Part shown: piece after piece, positions 6,844 to 16,013 of the stretch
Layout: each line of letters begins with the position of its first letter
How positions within the stretch are numbered: the stretch's first letter is position 1
Assembly: GCF_900142035.1 (NCBI RefSeq)
Contig: NZ_FQZI01000001.1
Span: 908,193 to 972,192 of the forward strand
DNA: 64,000 nt
Origin: Flavobacterium terrae
Lineage (GTDB): Bacteria > Bacteroidota > Bacteroidia > Flavobacteriales > Flavobacteriaceae
Direction: 5' to 3'
Translations under genes and position numbers: made by a program
Notes under the pieces: generated by a model
Databases searched by the model: none
Told to the model about the DNA's origin: nothing
What the model saw: the letters and a program-made list of their open reading frames with translations, nothing else

Positions 6844-9252
6844 ATGAAAATTTTAAAATTTGGAGGTAAATCTCTAGCAAATGGAAAAGGACTTAATCAA
6901 GTCACAGATATTATTGCCAAGCGATATTTTGATAATGAAAGTATTGCAGTAGTGGTTTCTGCAAGAGGAAATGCAACTAACGAGCTACTAGAAATTCTTG
7001 ATTTAGCACAAAGCGGTAAACCTTATGAACGACAATTTGAAGAATTTGTAAAATATCAAACTAATAATTTAGAAGAGTCACTTTTTAATCAAGAATACGC
7101 AACATTGGCAAAGTTGTTTGAAGGAGTTAAGTTACTTGGAGATTATAGCGAAAAGATAAAAGATCAAATTATTGCTTTCGGAGAAGTTTTATCAGCAAAG
7201 TATATAACCCAAACTTTAAATTCAAAAGGGCTAAAAGCAAAATATGTTGATACTAGAGAGCTGATTAAAACCGATGCAAATTTTGGGAACGCCCAACCAA
7301 TTGATTCCATTTCTAAAAAAAATGTTCTTAAATTTTTTGAAAATAAAGATGAAATTCATGTTGTAACAGGATTTATTGCTTCAACGGTTAATGGAGAAAC
7401 CACAACTCTAGGTCGCAACGGAAGTAATTATACGGCTTCTTTATTAGCCAATTATCTTGATGCAGAAGAATTTCAAAACTTTACCCACGTAGACGGAATT
7501 TACACAGCAAACCCAGAGCTTGTTTCTGATGCAAAAAAAATAGAAAAGCTATCATTTAATGAAGCAAATGAATTAGCAAATTTTGGCACCAATATTCTAC
7601 ATGCCAAAACAATTATCCCTCTAGTAGAAAAAAATATTCCACTTCGTATTCTAAATACTTTTAACCCTGAAAGTGCAGGAACTCTAATCACTTCAGAGCA
7701 AACAGACGAAGGAATAAAATCGCTTTCAGTTTTAAATAATGTGTCACTTCTTAATCTTGAAGGAAGAGGATTGCTTGGTAAAACAGGTGTCGATGCCAGA
7801 ATTTTCAGAGTAATGGCAGATAATAATATTAGTGTTAGCATAATTTCACAAGGTTCTTCAGAACGCGGAATAGGAATTGTAGTAAACACTGATAGAGCAT
7901 CGGAAGCATTAATAGGATTAGAAAAAGAATTCGAAAATGATTTTTACACTCGCGATGTCAATAAAATTACTGTCGACGATAATATTTCGGTGATTTCAAT
8001 TATTGGTCAGGATTTAAGTACTTTTCATAAACCTTACACTGCTTTAATCAGAAACAAAGTAGTACCTATTTTATTCAACAACACTACAACTGGAAGAAAC
8101 ATAAGTTTAGTAATCAAGAAACAGGACTTAAACAGAGCTTTAAATGTTATTCACGGTGAGATATTTGGCGTAACAAAAAAGATAAATATCGCTGTTTTTG
8201 GTCATGGAGTAGTTGGTGGGACATTAATCAATCAAATACTTATTTCTGCCAAAAAAATTGAGGAAAGAAAAGATATAAAATTGAATGTTTTTGCCATTGC
8301 AAATTCTAAAAAGGTATTGCTTAAAAAGGATGGAAACAATGAAAACTGGAGAGAAGAAATTTCAGAAAAAGGAATAAAATACACCATTACTGATGTGGTT
8401 AATTTCGCTAAAGAAAATCATCTTGAAAATTTAATTGCTATTGATAATACAGCAAGTAAAGAATTTGCTCAAAACTATTTTGAACTAATAGAAAATAGTT
8501 TTGATTTAGTGTCTTCAAACAAAGTGGCTAATACATTGAGTTACGATTTTTACAAAAAACTGAGAAACACGCTCGACAAAAACCAAAAAACATATTTATA
8601 CGAAACCAATGTTGGTGCTGGTTTACCACTTATAGATACCATAAAGCTTTTACATCTTTCAGGTGAAAACATAACAAAAATAAAAGGAGTGTTTTCTGGT
8701 TCATTAAGCTTTTTGTTCAATCATTTTTCTAATGAAGATAAAAAGTTTAGCGAAGTGCTTAAAGAAGCTATAAGTAATGGATTTACTGAGCCGGATCCAC
8801 GAGAAGATTTATGCGGAAATGACGTTGCTAGAAAACTTTTAATCTTGGCTCGTGAGTTGGATTTACAAAATGAATTTGACGAAATTTCAATTGAAAATCT
8901 TATCCCTGAATCATTAAGAAGTTTGTCAACTTCAGAGTTTTTAATTAATCTTCACGAGCTTGATGATCATTATAATAAAATTAAGATAAGTCAACGTCAA
9001 GGTAATGTACTTCGCTATATTGGAGAATTATCAGGAGATTTACAACAGGATAGAGGTAATCTTGAAGTGAAGTTGGTTTCTGTGCCAGAAAGTTCTGCTT
9101 TAGGACAATTAAGAGGTTCCGATTCAATTTTTGAAATCTACACTGAATCTTATGGTGAAAGACCTATCGTGATTCAAGGAGCTGGAGCTGGGGCTTCGGT
9201 TACGGCTAGAGGTGTTTTTGGAGATATTTTACGAATTGCTGACAGAGGTTAA
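6844..9252 (+). CDS. thrA: Bifunctional aspartate kinase / homoserine dehydrogenase
   Basis: Catalyses the first and third steps from aspartate to homoserine. The 802-residue fusion starts with the kinase (KFGGKSLANG near residue 4 to about 285). A regulatory region with ACT folds follows (about 295-435). The homoserine dehydrogenase begins at about 448 with the dinucleotide motif VFGHGVVGG and contains SSNKVANTLSYDF and EPDPREDLCGNDVARK. It is 13 bases downstream of metX, so homoserine production is coupled to the methionine branch and to the Met/Cys attenuators. It may also feed threonine, but no thrB or thrC is in the window. The symbol could equally be metL. Confidence 0.95.
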   Translation: MKILKFGGKSLANGKGLNQVTDIIAKRYFDNESIAVVVSARGNATNELLEILDLAQSGKPYERQFEEFVKYQTNNLEESLFNQEYATLAKLFEGVKLLGDYSEKIKDQIIAFGEVLSAKYITQTLNSKGLKAKYVDTRELIKTDANFGNAQPIDSISKKNVLKFFENKDEIHVVTGFIASTVNGETTTLGRNGSNYTASLLANYLDAEEFQNFTHVDGIYTANPELVSDAKKIEKLSFNEANELANFGTNILHAKTIIPLVEKNIPLRILNTFNPESAGTLITSEQTDEGIKSLSVLNNVSLLNLEGRGLLGKTGVDARIFRVMADNNISVSIISQGSSERGIGIVVNTDRASEALIGLEKEFENDFYTRDVNKITVDDNISVISIIGQDLSTFHKPYTALIRNKVVPILFNNTTTGRNISLVIKKQDLNRALNVIHGEIFGVTKKINIAVFGHGVVGGTLINQILISAKKIEERKDIKLNVFAIANSKKVLLKKDGNNENWREEISEKGIKYTITDVVNFAKENHLENLIAIDNTASKEFAQNYFELIENSFDLVSSNKVANTLSYDFYKKLRNTLDKNQKTYLYETNVGAGLPLIDTIKLLHLSGENITKIKGVFSGSLSFLFNHFSNEDKKFSEVLKEAISNGFTEPDPREDLCGNDVARKLLILARELDLQNEFDEISIENLIPESLRSLSTSEFLINLHELDDHYNKIKISQRQGNVLRYIGELSGDLQQDRGNLEVKLVSVPESSALGQLRGSDSIFEIYTESYGERPIVIQGAGAGASVTARGVFGDILRIADRG

Positions 9253-9347
9253 TTATGAAATCGCCAATAATAAAACGTTTGTTGAAAACAAACATCATTA
9301 TGAAAGGCGATTCCATATGCTACCTATAAAAAATAAAATCAAAGCAT

Positions 9348-9773
9348 ATGAAAGTTACATTAAAAAGAGTCAATGATGATTATCATTTTGAATTGCAAAA
9401 TGAACGAGGACATAAAGTGTATTTAGACAATAAAGCTGAATTTGGAGGAAGCGACTTGGCACCAAGCCCCATGGAATTGTTATTGATGGGAGTTGCAGGC
9501 TGTAGTGCTATAGATGTTATTTCGATACTAAAAAAACAAAGACAAAATATAACATCTTATTATACAGAAGTCGAAGGAGAAAGAGTGCAAATTGATGAAG
9601 CAAAGCCATTCAAGAAAATTACAGTTACAATTTATTTAGAAGGTGATATCGATGAACAAAAAGCACAAAAAGCGGCACAACTGTCTTTCGAAAAATATTG
9701 TTCGGTTTCCAAAACGTTAGAACCTACAGCGACAATAGATTATCGAGTAAAGGTGAATAATCAAACAGTATAA
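9348..9773 (+). CDS. OsmC family protein (second of two)
   Basis: A 141-residue OsmC-fold protein with both family cysteines visible, one in MGVAGCSAIDV and one in FEKYCSVSKTL. It is therefore the candidate active member of the pair in this operon. It is encoded between aspartokinase-homoserine dehydrogenase and the sulfhydrylase. Members reduce organic hydroperoxides or handle reactive sulfur; the specific substrate is unknown. The start ATG (9348) lies inside a 7-bp inverted repeat with 9314-9320, which could affect translation. Confidence 0.85.
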   Translation: MKVTLKRVNDDYHFELQNERGHKVYLDNKAEFGGSDLAPSPMELLLMGVAGCSAIDVISILKKQRQNITSYYTEVEGERVQIDEAKPFKKITVTIYLEGDIDEQKAQKAAQLSFEKYCSVSKTLEPTATIDYRVKVNNQTV

Positions 9774-9812
9774 AGGATAATAAAAACAACAAACAACAAA
9801 CAAAGCAATAAA

Positions 9813-10985
9813 ATGAGTAATTCAGAATTTGGTTTGGAAACCCAAGCCATTCGCACACAGATAGAAAGAACCCAATTTTTAGAACATTCTGTTCCTTTGT
9901 ATTTAACATCGAGTTTCGTATTTGAAGATGCCGAAGACATGAGAGCATCGTTTACCGAAGAGAAGGAACGTAATATTTATAGTCGGTTCACGAACCCAAA
10001 TACAAGCGAATTTGTAGAAAAAATTTGCAAATTGGAAGGTGCTGAAGACGGTTATGCTTTTGCTACAGGAATGGCAGCAGTTTATGCAACATTTGCAGCT
10101 TTATTAAATTCAGGTGATCATATTGTTTCTGTTGGGAGTGTTTTTGGTTCGACACATACCTTGTTCACAAAATACTTTCCAAAGTGGAATATTACCACCA
10201 GTTATTTTGACATCAACAAACCGGACACGATTGAAAATTACATTCAGCCAAATACAAAAATCCTTTTTGCCGAATCGCCAACAAATCCAGCTGTCGATAT
10301 TATCGACTTAGAATTTTTGGGAAAAATTGCTAAAAAACATAATCTTATTTTAATTATAGATAACTGTTTTGCGACACCATTGTTACAAAATCCAATTCAA
10401 TATGGAGCCGATTTAGTGGTACATTCAGCAACAAAACTAATTGATGGGCAAGGAAGAGTTTTAGGAGGTGTAACTGTTGGAAGAGCTGATCTAGTGAGAG
10501 AAATTTATTTATTCTCAAGAAATACTGGTCCGGCTTTGTCTCCGTTCAATGCATGGGTACTGTCAAAAAGTTTGGAAACGTTGCCAATTCGTGTAGAAAA
10601 GCACTGTGAAAACGCAGTAAAAGTAGCTGAGTTTTTGGAAAGTCATCCAAACGTAAAACAAGTAAAATATCCGTTCCTAAAATCACATCCACAACATGAA
10701 ATTGCTAAAAAGCAAATGAAGCTGGGAGGTAATATTGTCGCTTTTGAAATCAAAGGAGGTATCGTGGCAGGACGCAAATTTTTAGATAAAATTCAGTTGT
10801 GTTCTTTGTCGGCCAATTTAGGAGATACAAGAACCATTGTGACGCATCCAGCTTCTACGACTCACAGTAAATTAACTGAGGAAGAACGTTTAGCCGTAAG
10901 TATTACTGACGGTTTGGTTCGTGTTTCTGTTGGTTTAGAAACAGTTCAAGATGTAATAAATGATTTGAGCCAAGCACTCTCTTAA
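9813..10985 (+). CDS. metZ: O-acyl-homoserine sulfhydrylase, PLP-dependent trans-sulfuration family
   Basis: Converts acyl-homoserine plus sulfide to homocysteine, or acts in trans-sulfuration. The 390-residue protein has the Cys/Met-metabolism PLP fold: YSRFTNPNTSEF, the cofactor loop GMAAVYATF, and the Schiff-base lysine K208 in HSATKLIDGQGR. The length and sequence style resemble MetZ more than the longer MetY. It is the last gene of the attenuator-controlled operon. The adjacent metX-like gene supplies its substrate and metH uses its product. Cystathionine gamma-synthase activity cannot be excluded. Confidence 0.85.
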   Translation: MSNSEFGLETQAIRTQIERTQFLEHSVPLYLTSSFVFEDAEDMRASFTEEKERNIYSRFTNPNTSEFVEKICKLEGAEDGYAFATGMAAVYATFAALLNSGDHIVSVGSVFGSTHTLFTKYFPKWNITTSYFDINKPDTIENYIQPNTKILFAESPTNPAVDIIDLEFLGKIAKKHNLILIIDNCFATPLLQNPIQYGADLVVHSATKLIDGQGRVLGGVTVGRADLVREIYLFSRNTGPALSPFNAWVLSKSLETLPIRVEKHCENAVKVAEFLESHPNVKQVKYPFLKSHPQHEIAKKQMKLGGNIVAFEIKGGIVAGRKFLDKIQLCSLSANLGDTRTIVTHPASTTHSKLTEEERLAVSITDGLVRVSVGLETVQDVINDLSQALS

Positions 10986-10990
10986 AAAAA

Positions 10991-11022
10991 TTTGGTTTCT
11001 ATAAAAATAGGTAGTAGTTTTG
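10991..11022 (+). promoter_or_regulatory. Promoter of the metH-metF operon
   Basis: TTTG (10991-10994), 20 bases, then TAGTTTTG (11015-11022), a close match to the Bacteroidota consensus. The predicted start near 11028 is about 17 bases before the S-box riboswitch. Confidence 0.7.
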
Positions 11023-11044
11023 CCCTGTTCTTATACAAACTGAA

Positions 11045-11142
11045 GTTATCACGAAAGGCAGAGGGACTAGACCCAATGAAGCCTTAGCAACCCTACTCTT
11101 GTAGAAGGTGCTACATTCTACTCCATTTTGGAGAAAGATAAC
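11045..11142 (+). promoter_or_regulatory. SAM-I (S-box) riboswitch upstream of metH
   Basis: The conserved S-box elements appear in order: P1 GTTATC (11045-11050), ACGAAAGG, AGAGGGACT, ACCCAATGAAGCC, GCAACC, AAGGTGCTA, then the closing P1 strand GATAAC (11137-11142). SAM-I aptamers bind S-adenosylmethionine and normally lower expression of the downstream genes, here metH(N)-metH(C)-metF. No strong terminator follows; the weak hairpin and six-T run near 11207-11225 is the only candidate, so the expression platform is unclear. Confidence 0.95.
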
Positions 11143-11231
11143 AAGAATACTTTTTTAGTATCTCTCTGTATTTCATGATGACATTTTATGTGTAAAAATT
11201 GGTAGCGAAAGGCTTGGGCTTTTTTGCAATC

Positions 11232-11313
11232 CATTTTCCCGCTATCCGCTATATCTTTTTGATGGCTGAGGTTCTCGAAGCCACCAAAAAGGATACCGCT
11301 ACTATCGGGGCTA
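11232..11313 (-). repeat. Structured repeat, copy A (conserved flanks around a variable hairpin)
   Basis: In minus orientation: CTAGCCCCGATAGTAGCGG, TATCC, an imperfect T-rich hairpin (GGTGGCT/AGCCATC with a TCGAGAACCTC loop), then GATATAGCGGATAGCGGG. The same flanks recur at 59367-59480 and around 63376-63456 with different hairpins. It occupies the long leader between the S-box and metH, on the strand opposite to metH. Confidence 0.75.
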
Positions 11314-11342
11314 GTTAATAAACATTTAGATTTTTTGTTATC

Positions 11343-12335
11343 ATGCCGAAAGCAAACATTTACGAAGAAATACAAAAAAGAATCCTAGTTCTCGACGGAG
11401 CGATGGGTACCATGTTACAACGCTATAAATTTGAAGAAGAAGATTTTCGAGGCGAGCGTTTCAAAGATTTTCCACATCCATTAAAAGGGAACAACGACTT
11501 GCTGTCACTTACGCAACCAGAAGCTGTGAAAGAAGTTCACCGTGCTTATTTCACTGCTGGTGCAGATATTGTGGAGACCAATACATTTTCTGGAACCACT
11601 ATCGGTATGGCCGATTATCATATGGAAGATTTGGTATATGAGTTAAACTATCAATCCGCTAAAATTGCTCGTGAAGTTGCAGATGAATTTACCGATAAGC
11701 CTCGTTTTGTTGCTGGTTCAATTGGCCCAACCAACAGAACGGCTAGCATGAGTCCTGATGTAAACGACCCAGGATACCGTGCAGTTACTTTCGATGAATT
11801 GCGTATTGCCTACAAAGAACAGGTAGAAGCCTTAATCGATGGCGGAAGTGATATTTTATTGGTAGAAACTATTTTCGATACACTTAATGCAAAGGCGGCT
11901 CTTTTTGCTATTGAAGAAGTAAAAGAAGAACGCAATATCGACATTCCAATCATGGTGTCAGGAACGATTACCGATGCCTCGGGCAGAACTTTATCTGGGC
12001 AAACCGTAGAAGCATTTTTAATTTCAATTTCGCATATTCCATTGTTGAGCGTAGGTTTCAATTGCGCTTTAGGAGCCGATCAGTTAAAACCATATTTGAA
12101 ACGCTTGGCACACAATACTTCGTTTAACATCTCGGCGCATCCCAATGCCGGTTTACCCAACGCCTTTGGACAATACGACCAAACTGCAGAAGAAATGCAG
12201 GAATTAATCAAAGAATATTTAGAAGATAATTTAATCAATATAATAGGCGGTTGCTGTGGGACTACTCCAGAGCACATTAAGTTAATTGCTGAAGTAGCTG
12301 CTAATTACAAACCAAGAGTACTGGAGGAAGCATAA
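11343..12335 (+). CDS. metH: Methionine synthase, homocysteine-binding half (split MetH, N-terminal part)
   Basis: Homocysteine S-methyltransferase domain of cobalamin-dependent methionine synthase as a separate 330-residue protein. It begins with [10 protein letters not shown] and carries the zinc-site cysteines in SVGFNCALG and [12 protein letters not shown]. It has no folate, cobalamin or activation domain; these are encoded by the next gene, whose start overlaps this stop by one base (TAATG). Splitting MetH between the homocysteine and folate domains is seen in other Bacteroidota. It is controlled by the S-box riboswitch upstream, with an unusually long 5' leader of about 300 bases. Confidence 0.95.
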   Translation: MPKANIYEEIQKRILVLDGAMGTMLQRYKFEEEDFRGERFKDFPHPLKGNNDLLSLTQPEAVKEVHRAYFTAGADIVETNTFSGTTIGMADYHMEDLVYELNYQSAKIAREVADEFTDKPRFVAGSIGPTNRTASMSPDVNDPGYRAVTFDELRIAYKEQVEALIDGGSDILLVETIFDTLNAKAALFAIEEVKEERNIDIPIMVSGTITDASGRTLSGQTVEAFLISISHIPLLSVGFNCALGADQLKPYLKRLAHNTSFNISAHPNAGLPNAFGQYDQTAEEMQELIKEYLEDNLINIIGGCCGTTPEHIKLIAEVAANYKPRVLEEA

Positions 12336-15013
12336 TGAGTGAAGGAGTTTATCATAAATATTTAAAATTATCGGGATTAGAGCCTTTAATCGTTACTCCC
12401 GAAACTAATTTTGTGAATGTAGGTGAGCGTACTAACGTTACTGGTTCACGAAAATTTTTACGTTTAATCAAAGAAGAAAAATATGAGGAAGCGCTTGATA
12501 TAGCGCGTGCTCAAGTAGAAGGTGGTGCGCAAATCATTGACATCAACATGGATGAAGGAATGTTGGATGGTGTGTATGCGATGACCAAATTCTTGAATTT
12601 GATTGCTTCGGAACCGGATATTTCTAGAGTTCCCGTAATGGTTGACAGTTCTAAATGGGAAATCATTGAAGCTGGATTGAAAGTCGCTCAGGGAAAATGC
12701 GTGGTAAATTCCATTAGTTTAAAAGAAGGTAAAGAAGCTTTTTTGCATCATGCAAAACTGGTAAAACGTTATGGAGCTGCCGTAATCGTAATGGCGTTCG
12801 ATGAAGTTGGTCAGGCCGATACTTACGATCGCCGTATCGAAATCTGTAAGCGCTCGTATGATATTTTAGTCAACGAAATCAATTTCCCAGCAGAAGACAT
12901 CATCTTCGATCCAAATATTTTCCCAGTAGCAACCGGTATGGAAGAACACCGCCGTAATGCATTGGACTTCTTTTTAGCAACCAAATGGATCCGTGAAAAC
13001 CTACCATACGCTAATATTTCGGGTGGGGTTAGTAATGTGTCGTTCTCGTTCAGAGGGAATGATAAAGTACGTGAGGCGATGCATTCTGCGTTCCTGTATC
13101 ATGCTATAAAACACGGAATGACGATGGGAATCGTGAATCCAGAAATGTTGGAGGTGTATGATGAAATTGACCCTACGTTATTAGAATATGTTGAAGATGT
13201 TTTGTTAGACCGACGCGACGATGCGACCGAACGACTTTTAGATTTAGCAGAAAGCTTTAAAGGAGATGTCAAGTCAAATGAAAAAGCAGTTCAGGAGTGG
13301 AGAAGTGGTTCGCTACAAGACAGAATTACCCATGCTTTGGTGAAAGGAATCGATGAATTTATTGAAATTGATGTAGAAGAAGCCCGACAAACAGCAACAA
13401 GACCTATCGAAGTTATTGAAATCAATCTGATGGCAGGGATGAACGTAGTAGGTGATTTGTTTGGAAGCGGAAAAATGTTCCTACCCCAAGTAGTAAAATC
13501 GGCTCGTGTGATGAAAAAAGCCGTTGCTTACTTGCTACCTTATATAGAAGCAGAAAAAGACGGAGCAACATCATCAGCAGGAAAAGTGTTGATGGCAACA
13601 GTGAAAGGTGACGTCCATGATATTGGTAAAAATATTGTTTCGGTTGTTTTGGCTTGTAATAATTTCGAAATCATCGATTTAGGAGTGATGGTGCCGCCTG
13701 AGAAAATCATCGAAACAGCAATTAAGGAAAACGTAGATATCATTGGTTTGAGTGGTTTGATTACGCCTTCGTTAGATGAAATGGTTTATTTAGCCAAAGA
13801 AATGGACAAGCGTAATATCAAAATTCCAATCATGATTGGAGGTGCAACAACTTCTCGAGCACATACAGCAGTAAAAATTGCTCCAGAATATCGTGAAACT
13901 GTAGTGCACGTGAATGATGCTTCAAGAGCAGTTACTGTTGCTGGAAATCTTTTAAATAAAGATCGAAAAATTTATGCCAGTACCATTCGTGCAGAATATG
14001 AAGTGTTTCGAGAAACGTTTCTAAACCGTCAACGTGACAAGAGTTTTCATACAATAGAAAAAGCAAGAGCCAATAAATTACAATTGGATTGGGATAACTT
14101 CGATGCTAAAAAACCAAACTTCATTGGAACAAAAACCGTAGAAGTAAAGTTAGAAGAATTGGTTCCATATATCGACTGGACACCTTTTTTTAATTCTTGG
14201 CAGCTTTTCGGAAAATATCCAGCAATCCTAACAGATAATGTGGTAGGAGAGCAAGCCACAATTTTGTTTGCTGATGCTAAAAAAATGCTCAAACAATTGA
14301 TTGAAGAAAACTGGTTGGAGGCCAAAGGTATTTACGGAATCTTTCCAGCAAATCAAGTGAAAGACGATGATATAGAATTGTACGATGAAGAAGGAAACGT
14401 TTTGGAAACATTTTTAACCCTTCGCCAACAATCGCAAAAAACAGTTGGGGCGCCAAATATTGCTTTGGCGGATTTCATTGCTCCAAAAGAAAGCAATAAA
14501 ACTGATTATATGGGAGCTTTCTGTGTAACGACTGGTTTTGGAGTAGATGAAAAAGCAAAAGAATTTGAAGAAGCCAATGATGATTATAGTTCGATTATGG
14601 TAAAAGCTTTGGGTGATCGTTTTGCAGAAGCATTTGCGGAATATCTACACGAGAAAATTCGTAAGGAAATCTGGGGATATGCTTCAGAAGAACATTTGTC
14701 AAATGAAGAATTAATCAAAGAAGAATATAAAGGAATACGTCCGGCTCCAGGCTATCCAGCATGCCCAGACCATTTAGAAAAACCTACTATTTGGAATTTA
14801 TTAAATGTAGAAGAAAAAATAGGTGTAAAACTGACAGAGAGTATGGCAATGTGGCCAGCGTCTTCAGTATCAGGATACTATTTTGGACATCCAGAAAGTA
14901 AATATTTTGGTCTTGGAAAAATTAAAGAAGATCAGGTGCGTGATTACGCACAAAGAAGAAATTGTACCTACGAATATGCCGAAAAATGGCTAAATCCAAA
15001 CATAGCAGATTAA
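12335..15013 (+). CDS. metH: Methionine synthase, folate/cobalamin/activation part (split MetH, C-terminal part)
   Basis: An 892-residue protein carrying the remaining MetH modules. The methyltetrahydrofolate-binding barrel covers about 20-290 ([28 protein letters not shown]). The cobalamin cap follows, then the B12 domain with [10 protein letters not shown] and [13 protein letters not shown]. The SAM-dependent reactivation domain is C-terminal ([24 protein letters not shown]). Together with the preceding protein it transfers the methyl group from methyltetrahydrofolate to homocysteine. Translational coupling through the TAATG overlap suggests stoichiometric production. It requires vitamin B12; no B12 synthesis genes are in the window. 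Confidence 0.96.
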   Translation: MSEGVYHKYLKLSGLEPLIVTPETNFVNVGERTNVTGSRKFLRLIKEEKYEEALDIARAQVEGGAQIIDINMDEGMLDGVYAMTKFLNLIASEPDISRVPVMVDSSKWEIIEAGLKVAQGKCVVNSISLKEGKEAFLHHAKLVKRYGAAVIVMAFDEVGQADTYDRRIEICKRSYDILVNEINFPAEDIIFDPNIFPVATGMEEHRRNALDFFLATKWIRENLPYANISGGVSNVSFSFRGNDKVREAMHSAFLYHAIKHGMTMGIVNPEMLEVYDEIDPTLLEYVEDVLLDRRDDATERLLDLAESFKGDVKSNEKAVQEWRSGSLQDRITHALVKGIDEFIEIDVEEARQTATRPIEVIEINLMAGMNVVGDLFGSGKMFLPQVVKSARVMKKAVAYLLPYIEAEKDGATSSAGKVLMATVKGDVHDIGKNIVSVVLACNNFEIIDLGVMVPPEKIIETAIKENVDIIGLSGLITPSLDEMVYLAKEMDKRNIKIPIMIGGATTSRAHTAVKIAPEYRETVVHVNDASRAVTVAGNLLNKDRKIYASTIRAEYEVFRETFLNRQRDKSFHTIEKARANKLQLDWDNFDAKKPNFIGTKTVEVKLEELVPYIDWTPFFNSWQLFGKYPAILTDNVVGEQATILFADAKKMLKQLIEENWLEAKGIYGIFPANQVKDDDIELYDEEGNVLETFLTLRQQSQKTVGAPNIALADFIAPKESNKTDYMGAFCVTTGFGVDEKAKEFEEANDDYSSIMVKALGDRFAEAFAEYLHEKIRKEIWGYASEEHLSNEELIKEEYKGIRPAPGYPACPDHLEKPTIWNLLNVEEKIGVKLTESMAMWPASSVSGYYFGHPESKYFGLGKIKEDQVRDYAQRRNCTYEYAEKWLNPNIAD

Positions 15014-15014
15014 G

Positions 15015-15971
15015 ATGAAAGTAACGCAACATATAGAAAAAGCCAACGGAAAAACTCTTTTTTCTTTCGAAATACTTCCTCCTTTAAAAGGACAGAATAT
15101 TCAATGTATTTTTGACGGAATTGATCCACTTATGGAATTCAATCCTCCATTTATAGATGTGACCTATCATCGTGAAGAATACGAATTCAAAGAATTGGAA
15201 AATGGTTTATTACAAAAGAAAATTGTAAAAAAGCGACCAGGAACTGTTGGGATTTGTGCAGGTATTCAAAATAAGTATAATGTAGATGCTATTCCGCATA
15301 TTTTATGTGGAGGTTTTACCAAAGAAGATACGGAAAATTTATTGATTGATTTGGATTTCCTTGGTATTGATAATGTAGTAGCATTGCGTGGTGATGCTGT
15401 GAAAAGTGAAATTTATTTTAAAGCTGAAAAGGAAGGAAACGCTTATGCTTCTGAATTGGTAAAACAAATCAGTGATTTGAATAATGGTTTGTATTTAGAC
15501 GCTGATTTGCAAAACTCTAATGCAACCGATTTTTGTATTGGTGTGGCAGGTTATCCAGAAAAGCATATGGAAGCACCAAGTATGGATAGTGATATTTATT
15601 TCATGAAACAAAAAATTAAAAATGGTGCAGATTATATCATTACCCAAATGTTTTTTGATAACCAGAAGTTTTTTGAATATGTTGAAAAATGTAGAGCTGC
15701 TGGAATTACAGTTCCAATTATTCCCGGATTGAAGCCGATTGCAACAAAAAAACAATTGAATTTAATTCCACACCGTTTTAAGGTAGATCTGCCAGATGAT
15801 TTAATCATGGCTGTTGTAAAAGCAAAAGACAACGATGCAGTAAAACAAATTGGAATCGAGTGGTGTATTGCACAAAGTAAAGAATTAGTCAAAGCTGGAA
15901 TTCCAGTATTGCATTACTATTCTATGGGTAAAGCTGAAAATATTAAGGCGATTGCTAACGAAGTTTTTTAA
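15015..15971 (+). CDS. metF: 5,10-methylenetetrahydrofolate reductase
   Basis: Supplies 5-methyltetrahydrofolate to the split MetH encoded immediately upstream (one base between stop and start). The 318-residue TIM-barrel flavoprotein shows FSFEILPP at the N-terminus, VALRGDA in the FAD region and GADYIITQMFFDN with the conserved Gln-Met-Phe-Phe. The length is normal for bacterial MetF. It is the last gene of the S-box operon and is followed by a terminator shared with the convergent gldA. Confidence 0.97.
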   Translation: MKVTQHIEKANGKTLFSFEILPPLKGQNIQCIFDGIDPLMEFNPPFIDVTYHREEYEFKELENGLLQKKIVKKRPGTVGICAGIQNKYNVDAIPHILCGGFTKEDTENLLIDLDFLGIDNVVALRGDAVKSEIYFKAEKEGNAYASELVKQISDLNNGLYLDADLQNSNATDFCIGVAGYPEKHMEAPSMDSDIYFMKQKIKNGADYIITQMFFDNQKFFEYVEKCRAAGITVPIIPGLKPIATKKQLNLIPHRFKVDLPDDLIMAVVKAKDNDAVKQIGIEWCIAQSKELVKAGIPVLHYYSMGKAENIKAIANEVF

Positions 15972-15985
15972 AATATATGAGATTT

Positions 15986-16013
15986 AAAAAGGCTGCATTT
16001 TTGCAGCCTTTTA
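15986..16013. terminator. Bidirectional terminator between metF and gldA
   Basis: AAAAGGCTGCA and TGCAGCCTTTT form a perfect stem around a TTTT loop, with A and T runs on both sides. It lies between two convergent genes and overlaps the gldA stop codon. Confidence 0.85.

Noticed and set aside
9255..9329. A 24-codon ORF between aspartokinase-homoserine dehydrogenase and the second OsmC gene, considered as a leader peptide
   Set aside because: It is not enriched in any relevant amino acid and no terminator/antiterminator pair follows; the sequence is better explained as a structured intergenic spacer.
12333..12337. A frameshift breaking metH into two
   Set aside because: The break is at a domain boundary with a clean TAATG stop/start overlap, both parts are intact, and the same split is known in related bacteria.
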